Shown here piece after piece: positions 21,067-33,033 of a DNA stretch of 64,000 bases (the first letter of the stretch is position 1; every line of letters starts with the position of its first letter). Origin of the DNA: Stenogyne calaminthoides (lineage: Eukaryota > Streptophyta > Magnoliopsida > Lamiales > Lamiaceae). The notes below the pieces were generated by a model. That model was not told the DNA's origin and searched no databases. It saw only the letters and a list, made by a program, of their open reading frames with translations. The stretch spans positions 16,211,758-16,275,757 of the forward strand of contig JBBCBC010000022.1 of NCBI GenBank assembly GCA_037126765.1, given 5' to 3'. Made by a program: the position numbers and the translations under genes.

Positions 21067-23307
21067 CCTATTACAGTGATCTATGAAAAAAGAAACGCCT
21101 ATACTACCCACAGTTATTATCTGGTGGGAAAAATGACTACAACATCACAAAAGGGTTGCGATAGAGAAAATATTATAATATTATCTGGTGGGTCAGTTTC
21201 AGAGGCACGACGAAGCTGTGAGACTTGTGGATAACTTCAAGACGTTTCTTAAAAGGTATTATAGCCGTTTTCCAGATCTTCCATCCGACATCGTCCATCC
21301 ATGCGATCAAAATTTCAACAAGAACAAGCAAAATCGTACTACAGTTATCTATGAAAAAAAATGCCTGTACTACCCACAATTATTATCCAGTGGGAACAAT
21401 GATTACAACATCATACTAGGGCTGCGATAGAGATAAATATTATAATATTCTTATGTGGGTCAATTTAGAGGGACGACGAAGCTATGACACTTGTAGATAA
21501 CTTCAATACGTTTCTGAAATTGTATTATAATAGGAAACCGGACACCCGAGTCAAAAGTTATGACCATAAACAGTTTTCACCATCCATGGCCAATATCCCA
21601 ATCACCGTTTCCAGATCCTCCATCCGACATCGCCCATCCTTTCAATCAAAATTACAAAAGAACAAGCAAAACCTCACTACAGTGATCTATGAAAAAAAAC
21701 ACGCCTATACTATCCACATTTATTATCTGGTGGGCAAAATGATTACAACATTACACAAAGGTTGCGATAGAAAAAATATTATAATAATATCCGGCGGGTC
21801 AGTTTTAGAGGGACGGAGAAGCCGTGAGACTTGTAGATAACTTGAAGATGTTTCTGAAACGGTATTATAATAGGAAAACTGACACCTTAGTCAAAAGTTA
21901 TGGCCAAAACAGTTTTGACCATCCAATGGCCAAAACCCCAATCGCCGTTTCCAGATCCTCCATCCGACATGAACAAGCAAAACCCTATTACAGTGATCTA
22001 TGAAAAAAAATACCTATATAAGTGATCTATGCAAAAAAATGCCCATCGTCGATATCAAAATTACAAAAAGAACATGCAAAAACCTACTACAGTGATCTAT
22101 GAAAAAAACACGCCTACACTTATTATCAAGTGGGAAAAATGATTACAACATCACACAAGGAATGCGATAGAGAAAAATATTATAATATTATCGGGTTGGT
22201 TAGTTTTAGAGGGACGACGAAGGCTTGAAACTTGTAGATAACATCAAGACGTTTTCAAAAGTTATTTCTAAAATAGTTTTCACCATCTAATGGCCAAAAC
22301 CCCAATCGTCGTTTCCAGATCCTCCATCCGACATCGCCCATCCTTGCGATTAAAATTACAACAACAACAAGCAAAACCCTACTATAGTGATCTATGAAAA
22401 AAAAGGCCTATACTACCTACACTTATTATCTGGTGGGAAAAATGGCTACCACATCACATAAGAGTTGTGATAGAGAAAAACATTATAATATTATCTGGTG
22501 GATAAATTTTAGAGGGACGACGAAACTGCGAGACTTGTAGATTATAATGGGACAACGGTTAAAACAGTTTTCACAGTCAAAACCCCAATCGCCGTTTCCT
22601 AATCCTCTATCTGACCCCACCCGTGCGATCAAAATTACAACAATAACAAGCAAAGCCCTACTACAGTGATCTATGAAAAAAAATGCTTATAGTACTCACA
22701 CTTATTATCTTGTGGGAAAAACGATTACAACATTACACTAGGGTTGCGATAGAGAAAAATATTAAAATATTATCCGGTGGGTCAATTTTTGAGGGACGAC
22801 GAAGCTATGACATTTTGTAGATAACTTCAAGACGTTTCCAAAACGGTATTATAATAGGAAACTGGACATCCGTGTTAATAGTTATGGCCAAAACAGTTTT
22901 CACCATCCAATGGCTAAAACCCCAATAGTCGTTTCCTGATCCTCCATGCAACATCGCCCATCCTTAGTATCAAAATTACAATAAGAACAAGCAAAATCCT
23001 ATTACAGTGATCTATGAAAAAAGGAACGCCTATACTACCCACAGTTATTATTTGGTGGGAAAAACGATTACATCATCACACAAGGGTTGCGAGAGATAAA
23101 ATATTATAATATTATCCGGTGGGTTAGTTTTAGAGGCATGGCGAAGCTGTGAGACTTGTAGATAACTTCAAGACGTTTATGAAAAAGGTATTATAATTGG
23201 AAAATGAACAATCGAGTCAAAAGTTATGTCCAAAACAATTTTCACCATCTAATGGCCAAAACCCTAATCGTCATTTCCAGATCCTCCATTCAACATCGCC
23301 AATCCTT
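21067..23307. repeat. Satellite array, block 2
   Basis: Continues the 340-bp satellite. Landmarks at 21160, 21426, 21766, 22166, 22469, 22748 and about 23090 give spacings of 266, 340, 400, 303, 279 and 342, so several monomers carry deletions or a partial duplication (near 21980-22050). The block ends abruptly at TCCTT before the TGTTGGGAAATA start of insert E. Confidence 0.93.
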
Positions 23308-24552
23308 TGTTGGGAAATATGGGGTGCTCGGATCTATTCGAGATGAATTTAAATACATATTTAAATTTATAAATTAATTACTAACATGAATTAATCCTAA
23401 ATCAATTCAACATAATAATTAATAAGCAAATAAACAACATGCGTACACATAATCAACGTAAATCCTAAGCATGCGGAATCTAGGAGTTACGAGATTACAT
23501 ACCTCTTGTAGAGACAACCGTTGGGACGTTGGATCAACCCAAAGAGTCTTCTCAAATATATCTCAAGTCCACGAACATAATCCGGTGGGAGGATTCGCAC
23601 GAACGATTTTAACAAAGGAGAAATATAAAAATATTTTGCTACCACCTTTGTGGATTTCTAATATTTCCAACACATGGAATTGTACTTGGGAATGAAAAAT
23701 TCATCCCCTATTTATAGGACTAAGGGGGCCGATTTTTTCAATGAAAAAATAAGGAAGAAAATCTTTTTCTTGATCTCCAAGAAATCTTGAATATATCTCA
23801 TATATTCTTTTCTCCATAATTAAATTTTTCCATAAAAATCTAATTCCTCTTTTGTCCTATTTTTCGAAAATCTACAAGGAAAAAGAAACAAGATTTTGTT
23901 TCTTGAATTTATGGGATAATTATGTATTACAAGAATACTTATCTTTTTCCATAAAAATCTCTTCAAGAAAATCAAGAAAATCTTTCTTCTTCTTTCCTAC
24001 AATATTTTTGAAATTTTCAAGGAAATATTAGGCAAGAATATTTTTTTCTCCTTTTCATTAATTGGACTTAATTTTGAGCTATTTGAGGGGCCATTAGGAG
24101 AATTAAGATTGGACCTCCAATGGGCTATGAAACTTTAATATTAAGTCAAAATATAATTCAAGCCCATTAATATTAATTTATTCCACTATAAAATTAATAT
24201 TGAACTATCCATCTTAACCCATATTACGACTTTACAATAATATGTTTCCCGGTCATTATTTCCCCTATTTAATATTATATTAGTCCACTAATTAATTAAG
24301 CCACTGAACAAGCTTTGTATTAATTAATATAAATCCTTGGAGTAAAGACAACTCAACGTTATTATCCAATACAGAAAATAAATTTCCACTTGCAAGATTT
24401 GGTATGATAAAGATGCTGAGCCCACCAAGGGGACAAATCATGCAAGCCGTACTTGCACACGATTCTCCATATTAAATCTTAGCAATCGTCATGTAACTAA
24501 TAATATTGCCCAAGATATACTGTATCGAATCGCATTGACTCTCTTCTCATCA
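23308..24552 (-). mobile_element. Insert E: probable solo LTR or LTR remnant of another element
   Basis: A 1.25-kb AT-rich insert without coding capacity. On the plus strand it begins TGTTGGGAAATATGG and ends CTCATCA, so TG/CA ends fit either strand. TATAAATA is on the minus strand (23709-23716), so the minus strand is the likely sense; TTTCCCAACA would then be the 3' end. No target duplication is seen (TCCTT versus TAAGT), and the satellite resumes about 90 bp out of phase. It is unrelated to the LTRs of A, B or C. The right boundary is approximate. Confidence 0.55.
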
Positions 24553-27500
24553 TAAGTTATGGTCAAAACAGTTTTCACGGTAAAAACCCCAATCGACGTT
24601 TCCAGATCCTCCATCTGACATCGCCCATCTTTGCGGTCGAAATTACAACAGGAACAAGCAAAACCCTACTATAGTGGTCAATGAAAAAAAACACGCCTAT
24701 ACTACCCACATTTATTATCTGGTGGGAAAAACTATTACAACATCACACAAGGATTGCGATAGAGAAAAATATTATAATATTATCCAGCGGGTCAGTTTTA
24801 GAGGGACGTTAAAGCTGTGAGACTTGTAGACAACTTGAAGACGTTTCCGAAATGGTATTATAATAGGAAAACGGACACCCTAGTCAAACGTTATGGCCAA
24901 AACAATTTTCAGCATCCAATTGCCAGAACCCCAATCGCCGCTTCTAGATCCTCGATTCGACATCGCCCATCCTTACAATTAAATTTACAAAAAGAACAAG
25001 CATAATCCTACTATAGTGATCTATGAAAAAAACACGCCTATACTACCCACATTTATTATCAGGTGGGAAAAACAATTACAACATCACACAAGGGTTGCGC
25101 TAGAGAAAAATATTATAATATTATCTGACAGGTCAGTTTTAGAGGGATGATGAACCTGTGGGACTTGTAGATAACTTGAAGACGTTTCCGAAATGCCTAT
25201 ACTACCTATAGTTATTATCTGGTGGGAAAAACGATTACATCATCACACAAGGGTTACGATAGAGAAAATATTATAATATTATCTGGTGAGTCAGTTTTAG
25301 AGGAATGGCGAAGCTATGATACTTGTAGATAACTTCAATACATTTCTGAAATGGTATTATAATAGGAAACCGGACACCCGAGTCAAAAGTTATGGCGAAA
25401 ACAGTTTTCTCCATCCAATGGCCAAAACCCCAATCGCCGTTTCTAGATCCTCCATCTGACATCGCCCATCCTTGCGATCAAAATTACAACAAGGACAAGA
25501 AAAACCCTGCTACACTGATCTACGAAAAAAAACACGCCTATACTACCCACATTTATTATCTGGTGGGAAAAACGATTACAACATCACACAAGGGTTGCAA
25601 TAGAGAAAAATATTATAATATTATCCAGCGGGTCAGTTTTATAGGGACGACAAAGTTGTGAGACTTGTAGATAACTTGAAGACGTTTCCAAAATGGTATT
25701 ATAGTAAAAAAACAGACACACTAGTCAAAAGTCATGGCTAAAACAGTTTTCACAATCAAATGGCCATAACCGTAATCACCGTTTCCAGATCCTCCATCCG
25801 ACATCGCCCATCCTTACGATCAAAATTACAAAAAGAACAAGCAATACCCTATACAGTGATGGTGGGAAAAATGATTACATCATCACACAAGGGTTGCGAT
25901 AGAGAAAATATAATAATATTATTCGTTGAGTCAGTTTTAGAGGAATGGCAAAGCAGTGAGACTTGTAGATAACTTCAAGACATTTCTGAAAAGGTATTAT
26001 AATAGGAAAATGGACACCCGAGTTAAAAGTTATGGCCAACAGTTTTCACCATCTAATGGCCAAAACCCCAATCGCCGTTTCCAGATCCTCCATCCGACAT
26101 CACCCATCCATGCGTTCAAAATTACAACAAGAACAAGCAAAACCCTACTACAGTGATCTATGAAAAAAATGCCTATACTACCCACACTAATTATCTGGTG
26201 GGAAAAATGAATACAACATCACACAAGGGTTTGTGATAGAGAAAAATATTATAATATTATTCACTGGGTCAGCTTTAGAGGGACGACGAAGCTGTGAGAC
26301 TTGTAGATAACTTCAAGGCATTTTTGAAACGGTATTATAATAGGAAAATGAACATCCGAGTTAAAAGTTATTACCAAAATAGTTTTCACTAACTAATGGC
26401 GAAAACTCCAATCCCCATTCCGTATCCTCCATCCGACATGTCCCATCTTTACAATCAAAATTACAACAAGAACAAACAAAACCCTACCACAGTGATCTAT
26501 GAAAAAAAAATGCCTATATTACCCATACTAATTATCTGGTGGGAAAAACGATTACAACAACACACAAGGGTTGCGCTAGAGAAAAATATTATAATATTAT
26601 CTGACGGGTCAGTTTTAGAGGGATGACGAAGCTGTGGGACTTGTAGATAAATTGAAGACGTTTCCGAAATGCCTATACTACCTATAGTTATTATCTGGTG
26701 GGAAAAACGATTACATCATCACACAAGGGTTACGATAGAGAAAATATTATAATATTATCTGGTGAGTCAGTTTTAGAGGAATGGCGAAGCTATGATACTT
26801 GTAGATAACTTCAATACATTTCTGAAATGGTATTATAATAGGAAACCGGACACCCGAGTCAAAAGTTATGGCGAAAACAGTTTTCTCCATCCAATGGCCA
26901 AAACCCCAATCGCCGTTTCTAGATCCTCCATCTGACATCGCCCATCCTTGCGATCAAAATTACAACAAGGACAAGAAAAACCCTGCTACACTGATCTACG
27001 AAAAAAAACACGCCTATACTACCCACATTTATTATCTGGTGGGAAAAACGATTACAACATCACACAAGGGTTACAATAGAGAAAAATATTATAATATTAT
27101 CCAGCGGGTCAGTTTTATAGGGACGACAAAGTTGTGAGACTTGTAGATAACTTGAAGACGTTTCCAAAATGGTATTATAGTAAACAAACGGACACACTAG
27201 TCAAAAGTCATGGCTAAAAGAGTTTTCACAATCAAATGGCCATATCCGTAATCACCGTTTCCAGATCCTCCATCCGACATCGCCCATCCTTACGATCAAA
27301 ATTACAAAAAGAACAAGCAAAACCCTATACAGTGATGGTGGGAAAAACGATTACATCATCACACAAGGGTTGCGATGGAGAAAATATAATAATATTATTC
27401 GTTGAGTCAGTTTTAGAGGAATGGCAAAGCAGTGAGACTTGTAGATAACTTCAAGACATTTCCGAAAAGGTATTATAATAGGAAAATGGACACCCGAGTT

Positions 27501-29201
27501 AAAAGTTATGGCCAACAGTTTTCACCATCTAATGGCCAAAACCCCAATCGTCGTTTCCAGATCCTCCATCCGACATCACCCATCCATGCGTTCAAAATTA
27601 CAACAAGAACAAGCAAAACCCTACTACAGTGATCTATGAAAAAAATGCCTATACTACCCACACTAATTATCTGGTGGGAAAAATGAATACAACATCACAC
27701 AAGGGTTTGTGATAGAGAAAAATATTATAATATTATTCACTGGGTCAGCTTTAGAGGGATGACGAAGCTGTGAGACTTGTAGATAACTTCAAGGCATTTT
27801 TGAAACGGTATTATAATAGGAAAATGAACATCCGAGTTAAAAGTTATTACCAAAATAGTTTTCACTAACTAATGGCGAAAACTCCAATCCCCATTCCGTA
27901 TCCTCCATCCGACATGTCCCATCTTTACAATCAAAATTACAACAAGAACAAGCAAAACCCTACCACAGTGATCTATGAAAAAAAAATGCCTATACTACCC
28001 ATACTAATTATCTGGTGGGAAAAACGATTACAACAACACACAAGGGTTGCGATAGAGAAAAATATTAAAATATTATCTGACGGGTCAGTTTTAGAGGGAT
28101 GACGAAGCTGTGGGACTTGTAGATAACTTGAAGACATTTCCGAAATGCCTATACTACCCATAGTTATTATCTGGTGGGAAAAACGATTACATCATCACAC
28201 AAGGGTTACGATAGAGAAAATATTATAATATTATCTGGTGAGTCGGTTTTTAGAGGAATGGCGGCTATGATACTTGTAGATAACTTCAATACATTTAAAA
28301 ATGGTATTATAATAGGAAACCGGACACCCGAAGTCAAAAGTTATATGGCAAAAGTTTTCACCAAAACCCCAATCGCCGGATCCTCCAAACATCCCCATCC
28401 TTGCGATCAAAATTAAAACAAGGACAAGAAAAACCTCCTTTCAATCGATCATAAAAAAAAACACGCTTATACTATCCATTTTATTATCAAAACGATTACA
28501 ACATCACACTTTGCATTCAAAATATTATAATATTATCCAAATGGGTTGACATTTTATAGGGTCTAAAGTTTGTGAGACTTATAGATAACTTGAAGACGTT
28601 TCCAAAATGGTATTATAGTAAAAAAAGACACACTAGTTGAAAAGTCATGGCTAAAATCGTTTTTCACCATCAAATGGCCATAACAATCACCGATTCCGGA
28701 TCCTCCATATGACATCGCCCATCCTTATCAAAATTACAAAAAAGAACAAGCAAAACCCTATACGATGATGGTGGGAAAAACGATTACATCATCACACAAG
28801 GGTTGCGATGGAGAAAAATATTATAATATTATTCTCGGGTCACTTTTAGAGGGACTTCGAGACTTGTAGATATCTTCAAGATTTTTGAAACGGTCTAATA
28901 GGAAAATGAATATCCGAGTTAAAAGTTATTGTCTAGTTTTCACAACTAATGGCGAAAAACTCCAATCCCCATTTCCGTATCCTCCATCCTATCCCATCTT
29001 TACAATCAAAATTACAACAAGAACAAGCAAAACCCTACCCACATTTTGAAAAAAAATGCCTATACTACCCATACTAATTATCTAAAAACGATTACAACAA
29101 CACACAATAGATGCGATAGAGAAAAATATTAAAATATTATCCACTTGGTCGGGCTTTTGGAACTTCCAAGCTCAAACTTGTAGATAACTTTAATATGTTT
29201 C
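24553..29201. repeat. Satellite array, block 3
   Basis: Further 340-bp satellite, including a higher-order repeat. From 28238 to 29200 the copies are shortened by many small losses and contain no CAG or CTG. The block ends at GTTTC, where the TG of element C's left LTR begins. Confidence 0.93.
25098..28049. repeat. Higher-order satellite repeat, period 1476 bp
   Basis: Two nearly identical copies, about 25098-26573 and 26574-28049. Many positions recur exactly 1476 bp apart (for example 25271/26747, 25392/26868, 25760/27236, 25956/27432, 26396/27872). Each copy has four monomers with landmark spacings 341, 299, 337 and 338 plus a 161-bp partial monomer. A third, altered copy follows at 28050-29201. 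Confidence 0.92.
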
Positions 29202-30370
29202 TGTCTTGTCCCTAATCGGGTTTCGTTGAAGTCTAGAAAATAGTCCTCAAAACATCATATGAACTATATCGAGTCGGACCAACCATTGTTGGATTTGATA
29301 TCCGATTTAGATGTTTTGTATGTACTTCAATGGTGGAAGATAAGTTAACCGTTTTACTCAAACTAGATTCTCGAAAAATCTGCTAGAGTGTAAAAAAGGT
29401 GCGACACAAGATTTATAGTGCGAATAACTAACTATGGTCCCTTTGACGCCAGGCACTTCACATCCAATGACTTTTTTAATGTGTTAGTCCAACACAATAT
29501 CTCCTGTTTCAAGAGTTCTCACTTTTTGGTTGCAAACTAAAACCCTATTCAAATCTTCTTAACAAACTCCTAACTTTGTTGGGTTTGGGTAAATGATTTG
29601 TATTTCCAACCGGAATTCTATCCTAGTATTTGTGTAGCCTAAAGCTAGAGGATGAGAATTCTATGCTAAGAACTATGGGATGAATACTTAGAAACTATTC
29701 TTGATTTGTGTTCTTCGTGCGGAAATCTAGCTTGTTCTTTTCGAGCTTGTATAATTTATGTAACCTTACTATGAAGGGTTGATCCCATATACATAGGCAC
29801 GAAATAGAACTAGCCGTTGGACAGAAATTCAAATTTCGGTCTATTTAAGGTAGGTTTGCAGACTCGATTCGATGTGCATAGTGGCAACATGGGCGAAAGC
29901 ATGTATGCTTGTCCTTTCTAGCCGTTTAACTCCGACACACCTCGTCCTGTAATGTCAGCTCCGTACATAAGTATCTTGCTCTCATTGATTATCAAGTACA
30001 CTTATTCAATATTTGATTTACCTACTTGGGTTGACATTTTTCGTGTCTAATGAACATATATGACTTGGTGATCTTACGTTTGTCACCCCTTTGCCATCTC
30101 ATTAGGAGATCAATCTCCATATTGAGTCTTATAATGCAATTCTTAGCACAACTTGCATTTCTTCTTGATTCAACATGTAGGTCTTCCGGTCTTCTCGCTT
30201 TGATTCTTTCTTCATCCATTTGAATCAACAAAACTTAACCTATACATATTGAGGGTGACCTTCTATTATTGAGCTTACATTTTAGTTTGGTCATCCTTAC
30301 CCCATTTCTAATTCATCGAATAAATAGATCCGATCGGGTCCTATTAAACTTGGTTCCATCAAAACTCATT
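29202..30370 (-). repeat. Element C 3' LTR (degraded or poorly resolved)
   Basis: Recognisable by blocks shared with 51235-52694: TGTGTTAGTCCAACACAA, AAAGCTAGAGGAT, ACTATGGGATGAA, CTTACTATGAAGGGTTGATC, ACTAGCCGTTGGA and ATACATATTGAG. Long parts of the first 350 bp and the last 100 bp do not align. The right end is taken near CCATCAAAACT. The pattern of loss matches the CAG/CTG-depleted satellite just to the left. Confidence 0.65.
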
Positions 30371-31143
30371 CAAGTCTTTTCTCGAGCAGTTTGAAAAAGT
30401 CCTCAATCATATCGACTCTTGGAGTCAGACCAACCATTGTTGTTTTGTATGTTTTAGATGTTTTGTATGTACTTCAATGGTGGAAAACAAATTTCGTTAG
30501 GGTCTCATCCAATTGCACCCTCAACTTGGTGCGTTCATAACTATGGTCATTGACCGGACATCAATTTTTTCCGTCCCATTTCGTCCTTCCCCCTTTTTGG
30601 TTGCATCAAAAAGGAGTCAAATGTTCTTCTCCAAGTTGGTGAAAAGATTGAGCATTTCTTTCTTCAGGTCCTCCACTTCTAGCGATTGAATCTGTACGGA
30701 CGAGGTAGAACAGGGTGCAAGGCCAAGCATTTTCGCCATCTGTTCCTCCAATTCTTAGAATAGAAAACAAAGACTTCAAACTTTTTCACCAAGCCTCCGA
30801 ATCGCAAGACTTTTCATTTTGACCTCCATCTCTCCAAACTCATTCTAGTTTCTACCCATCCGGACTCATTAGAAATGTCCATATGCATTTATGTCAATTC
30901 TTCCGATCGATTCCTCTCATTCAACAAAAATAGAGTTCTTTCATCCATTTGAATCAACAAATTCTTCAACACCGGGTGTTGAATTGATGATCCTTTACCC
31001 CACCCGAAAGAGTCATCTTGGTCCAGGGTTCAGATAATTATCCAAAGATTCCTCTCCGATTTAGGGTCTCATCTGAAATTTCATCAACGGATCAATGTCC
31101 CCACAGGTGATCATCTACTTCTATTTCAGGATATCCCATCAGT
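30371..31143 (-). other. Degraded 3' internal region of element C
   Basis: No usable open frame. A block at 30453-30485 repeats 29306-29338 exactly (33 bp), although intact LTRs of B and C lack it. The stretch TCCTTCCCCCTTTTTGGTT (30584-30602) corresponds to a polypurine-like tract inside B's aORF (about 35775-35792). The rest probably derives from the aORF C-terminus. Confidence 0.5.
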
Positions 31144-32908
31144 TTATTGACAAGTTGAACATCGCCATCTTATGAATAATGGAAACAAATTTTTCATTTT
31201 GAGCTCCATCTCAACAAACTCATCTCTCCCAACTGCATCCAGGACCATTAGAAAGTCCTCGATGTGTTGCAGTCTGACATCCCTCCAAAATAGAGCATCG
31301 ACAACAATCTTCCTTACACCAGGATGATCCACCAGATAAGAGTAATGCTTGTTCAGATAATTATCCACCCTTCTCCTCAGAAATTTGACAACAGGTCTCT
31401 CAGGTTCAGGAGATTCGAACACAGTACTTGTGTTGAAAGGATTATGAATAATGGAAACAAATATTGCCTTTTACTAAGCAGTTTGAATATCCGGAGCCTT
31501 CTCAATAGGCTTTCTCAGCAGCCTCAATGGATTTGCATGGAATTGGCTCTGTTTTAGATGGTTCAGGTTGAGCAAGAGAGGTTGTGGGAGTAGATTGTCT
31601 GGGAGGTGAAGGTAATGGTATATCTGGTTGAGGTGATGGGGGAGTAGGTGATCTAGGGTAGTGAGTGGGTTCACGACCTTTGAATAAAGAACTCAGATGA
31701 GCCGAGTCAGATGGTTCAGATTCGTCCTGAGCTTCTTTCAGTTGATCTCCTTCTTCTCCACCAGCCTCCATTTGACCAGCCTCCACTACTGCTGTAAGAT
31801 CCCAACCCGTACTGACCGTGTGTTCAAAACTCACAGGAATCTCCTAACCAGCATGTTCCATCAGTTGCTCTCTCCCTGATTCCAGAATTTCCACATCACT
31901 GTGTTCATCTCGACGACCTTCAGATGGCATTCCAACCCTTCTTGGCAACATGGTGGTGAGCTTTTTCTGGCGTTTTTCACTCACATCTTCAGATGTTTGA
32001 GTCGGTTTACTTGCCAGCTGTTTTCTTTTGAAAACTCTTGTCTTGGGCTGAGCTTGTGCTTCGGATTGCACAGAAGAGGTCGGACCCTTGTCTTTCTTGG
32101 TTTTCGGCACATAGGGGGCTGGGTCATCATCTTGTTGCCCAGACAACTCCTCATCCTTATACAACAGAGCCATGTATTTCTCCAGATAGGGCTTTCTTCC
32201 AACCTCTGCCCAAGGATAATTCGGAATTTTATCAGCAAGGATCATCGAGACCTTGTGACTATTGCATATTTTCTTGGCCAGCACCACCTGGTTCTTCACA
32301 TTCACAACAAACTTTGCGGTTTCCATCCTGTGTTTGAATAACCCCATCCAATTCATGTCTGGAGCCTTCTCTATGATAACAATCATTACGTGCTGCTTTT
32401 GCTGTGTTAGGGCATCGGGGCTGAAGGCAATACCTAAAATTACTTTTGAAACGATTTCAAAAAGTAATCTTTACTTTCTTTTCAAATAAGGAACCTTAAC
32501 ATTTGTGATATTTGTAATGTTACCGGGCCTTAATAGGAATTTCTGCAGATATTCTTTGTCCGACATCCCCGCTGTGAACTAATCAGAGTAATTCCTTCCA
32601 GTTGGAAGCCCAAAAATCCTTCCAAGATCATCGTTGCTCACTTCAATTTTGTTACCTACGACGAACGAATACAATTCCTTATTCTCGGTTTCCTTTAATT
32701 TCCTCAAAAACTCCAAAGATTTGATAATGCTTACACTATTCAAGTGTCGGAAACAGTATTGTTCAAGCCCACACGCTCTAAGGCATTCCATAATTTCTCT
32801 CGATTCTGGATCATTTGTTGTATTAAATATCACATACTTCTCATCGATGATGTCCTTAATCATAGACGCATAGTCACAACTTTCAGTAGATGCCCTAGAG
32901 GTTGCCAT
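31144..32908 (-). pseudogene. Element C additional ORF (unknown function)
   Basis: The start is the ATG at 32906-32908 (MATSRASTES...), preceded on the minus strand by TTTACAGAA, which looks like a splice acceptor. The N-terminal piece (32579-32908) has KYVIFNTTNDPES, GLEQYCFRHL and DDLGRIFGLPTG. A stop follows, then RLLFEIVSKVIL and MNWMGLFKHRM (about 32340-32480), conserved with B. Next come a basic patch and an acidic Pro/Ser-rich stretch (31502-32386), then a small piece with DALFWRDVRLQHIEDFLM (31144-31422) that B also has at 36388-36597. The fold pattern resembles the plant transposon-protein domain seen in extra ORFs of LTR elements, but this is by eye only. No membrane segment is visible. 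Confidence 0.65.
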
Positions 32909-33028
32909 TTCTGTAAACACATAAATATACTCTAAATTAGGGGCAATCAAAGTCCATACTAATACAGACAATTCGAGGCGTAATTAGAGCAATATGTGAA
33001 GCATTCATATGAATATCAATCCCAAATG

Positions 33029-33033
33029 TGCAT
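33029..33033. repeat. Target-site duplication of element B, left copy
   Basis: TGCAT, repeated at 46751-46755. Removing B joins two parts of C that match the uninterrupted spacer of B near 38290. Confidence 0.88.

Noticed and set aside
23471..23695. 74-codon open frame in insert E
   Set aside because: No similarity recognised, lies opposite to the inferred LTR sense, and is short enough to be chance.
16543..29201. Regularly spaced repeats as a possible CRISPR array
   Set aside because: Units are about 340 bp and similar along their whole length, with no short repeat/unique spacer pattern; the context is a plant genome.
31901..32341. Plus-strand open frame of 146 codons
   Set aside because: Antisense over the aORF of element C; several overlapping plus-strand frames there have no motif.
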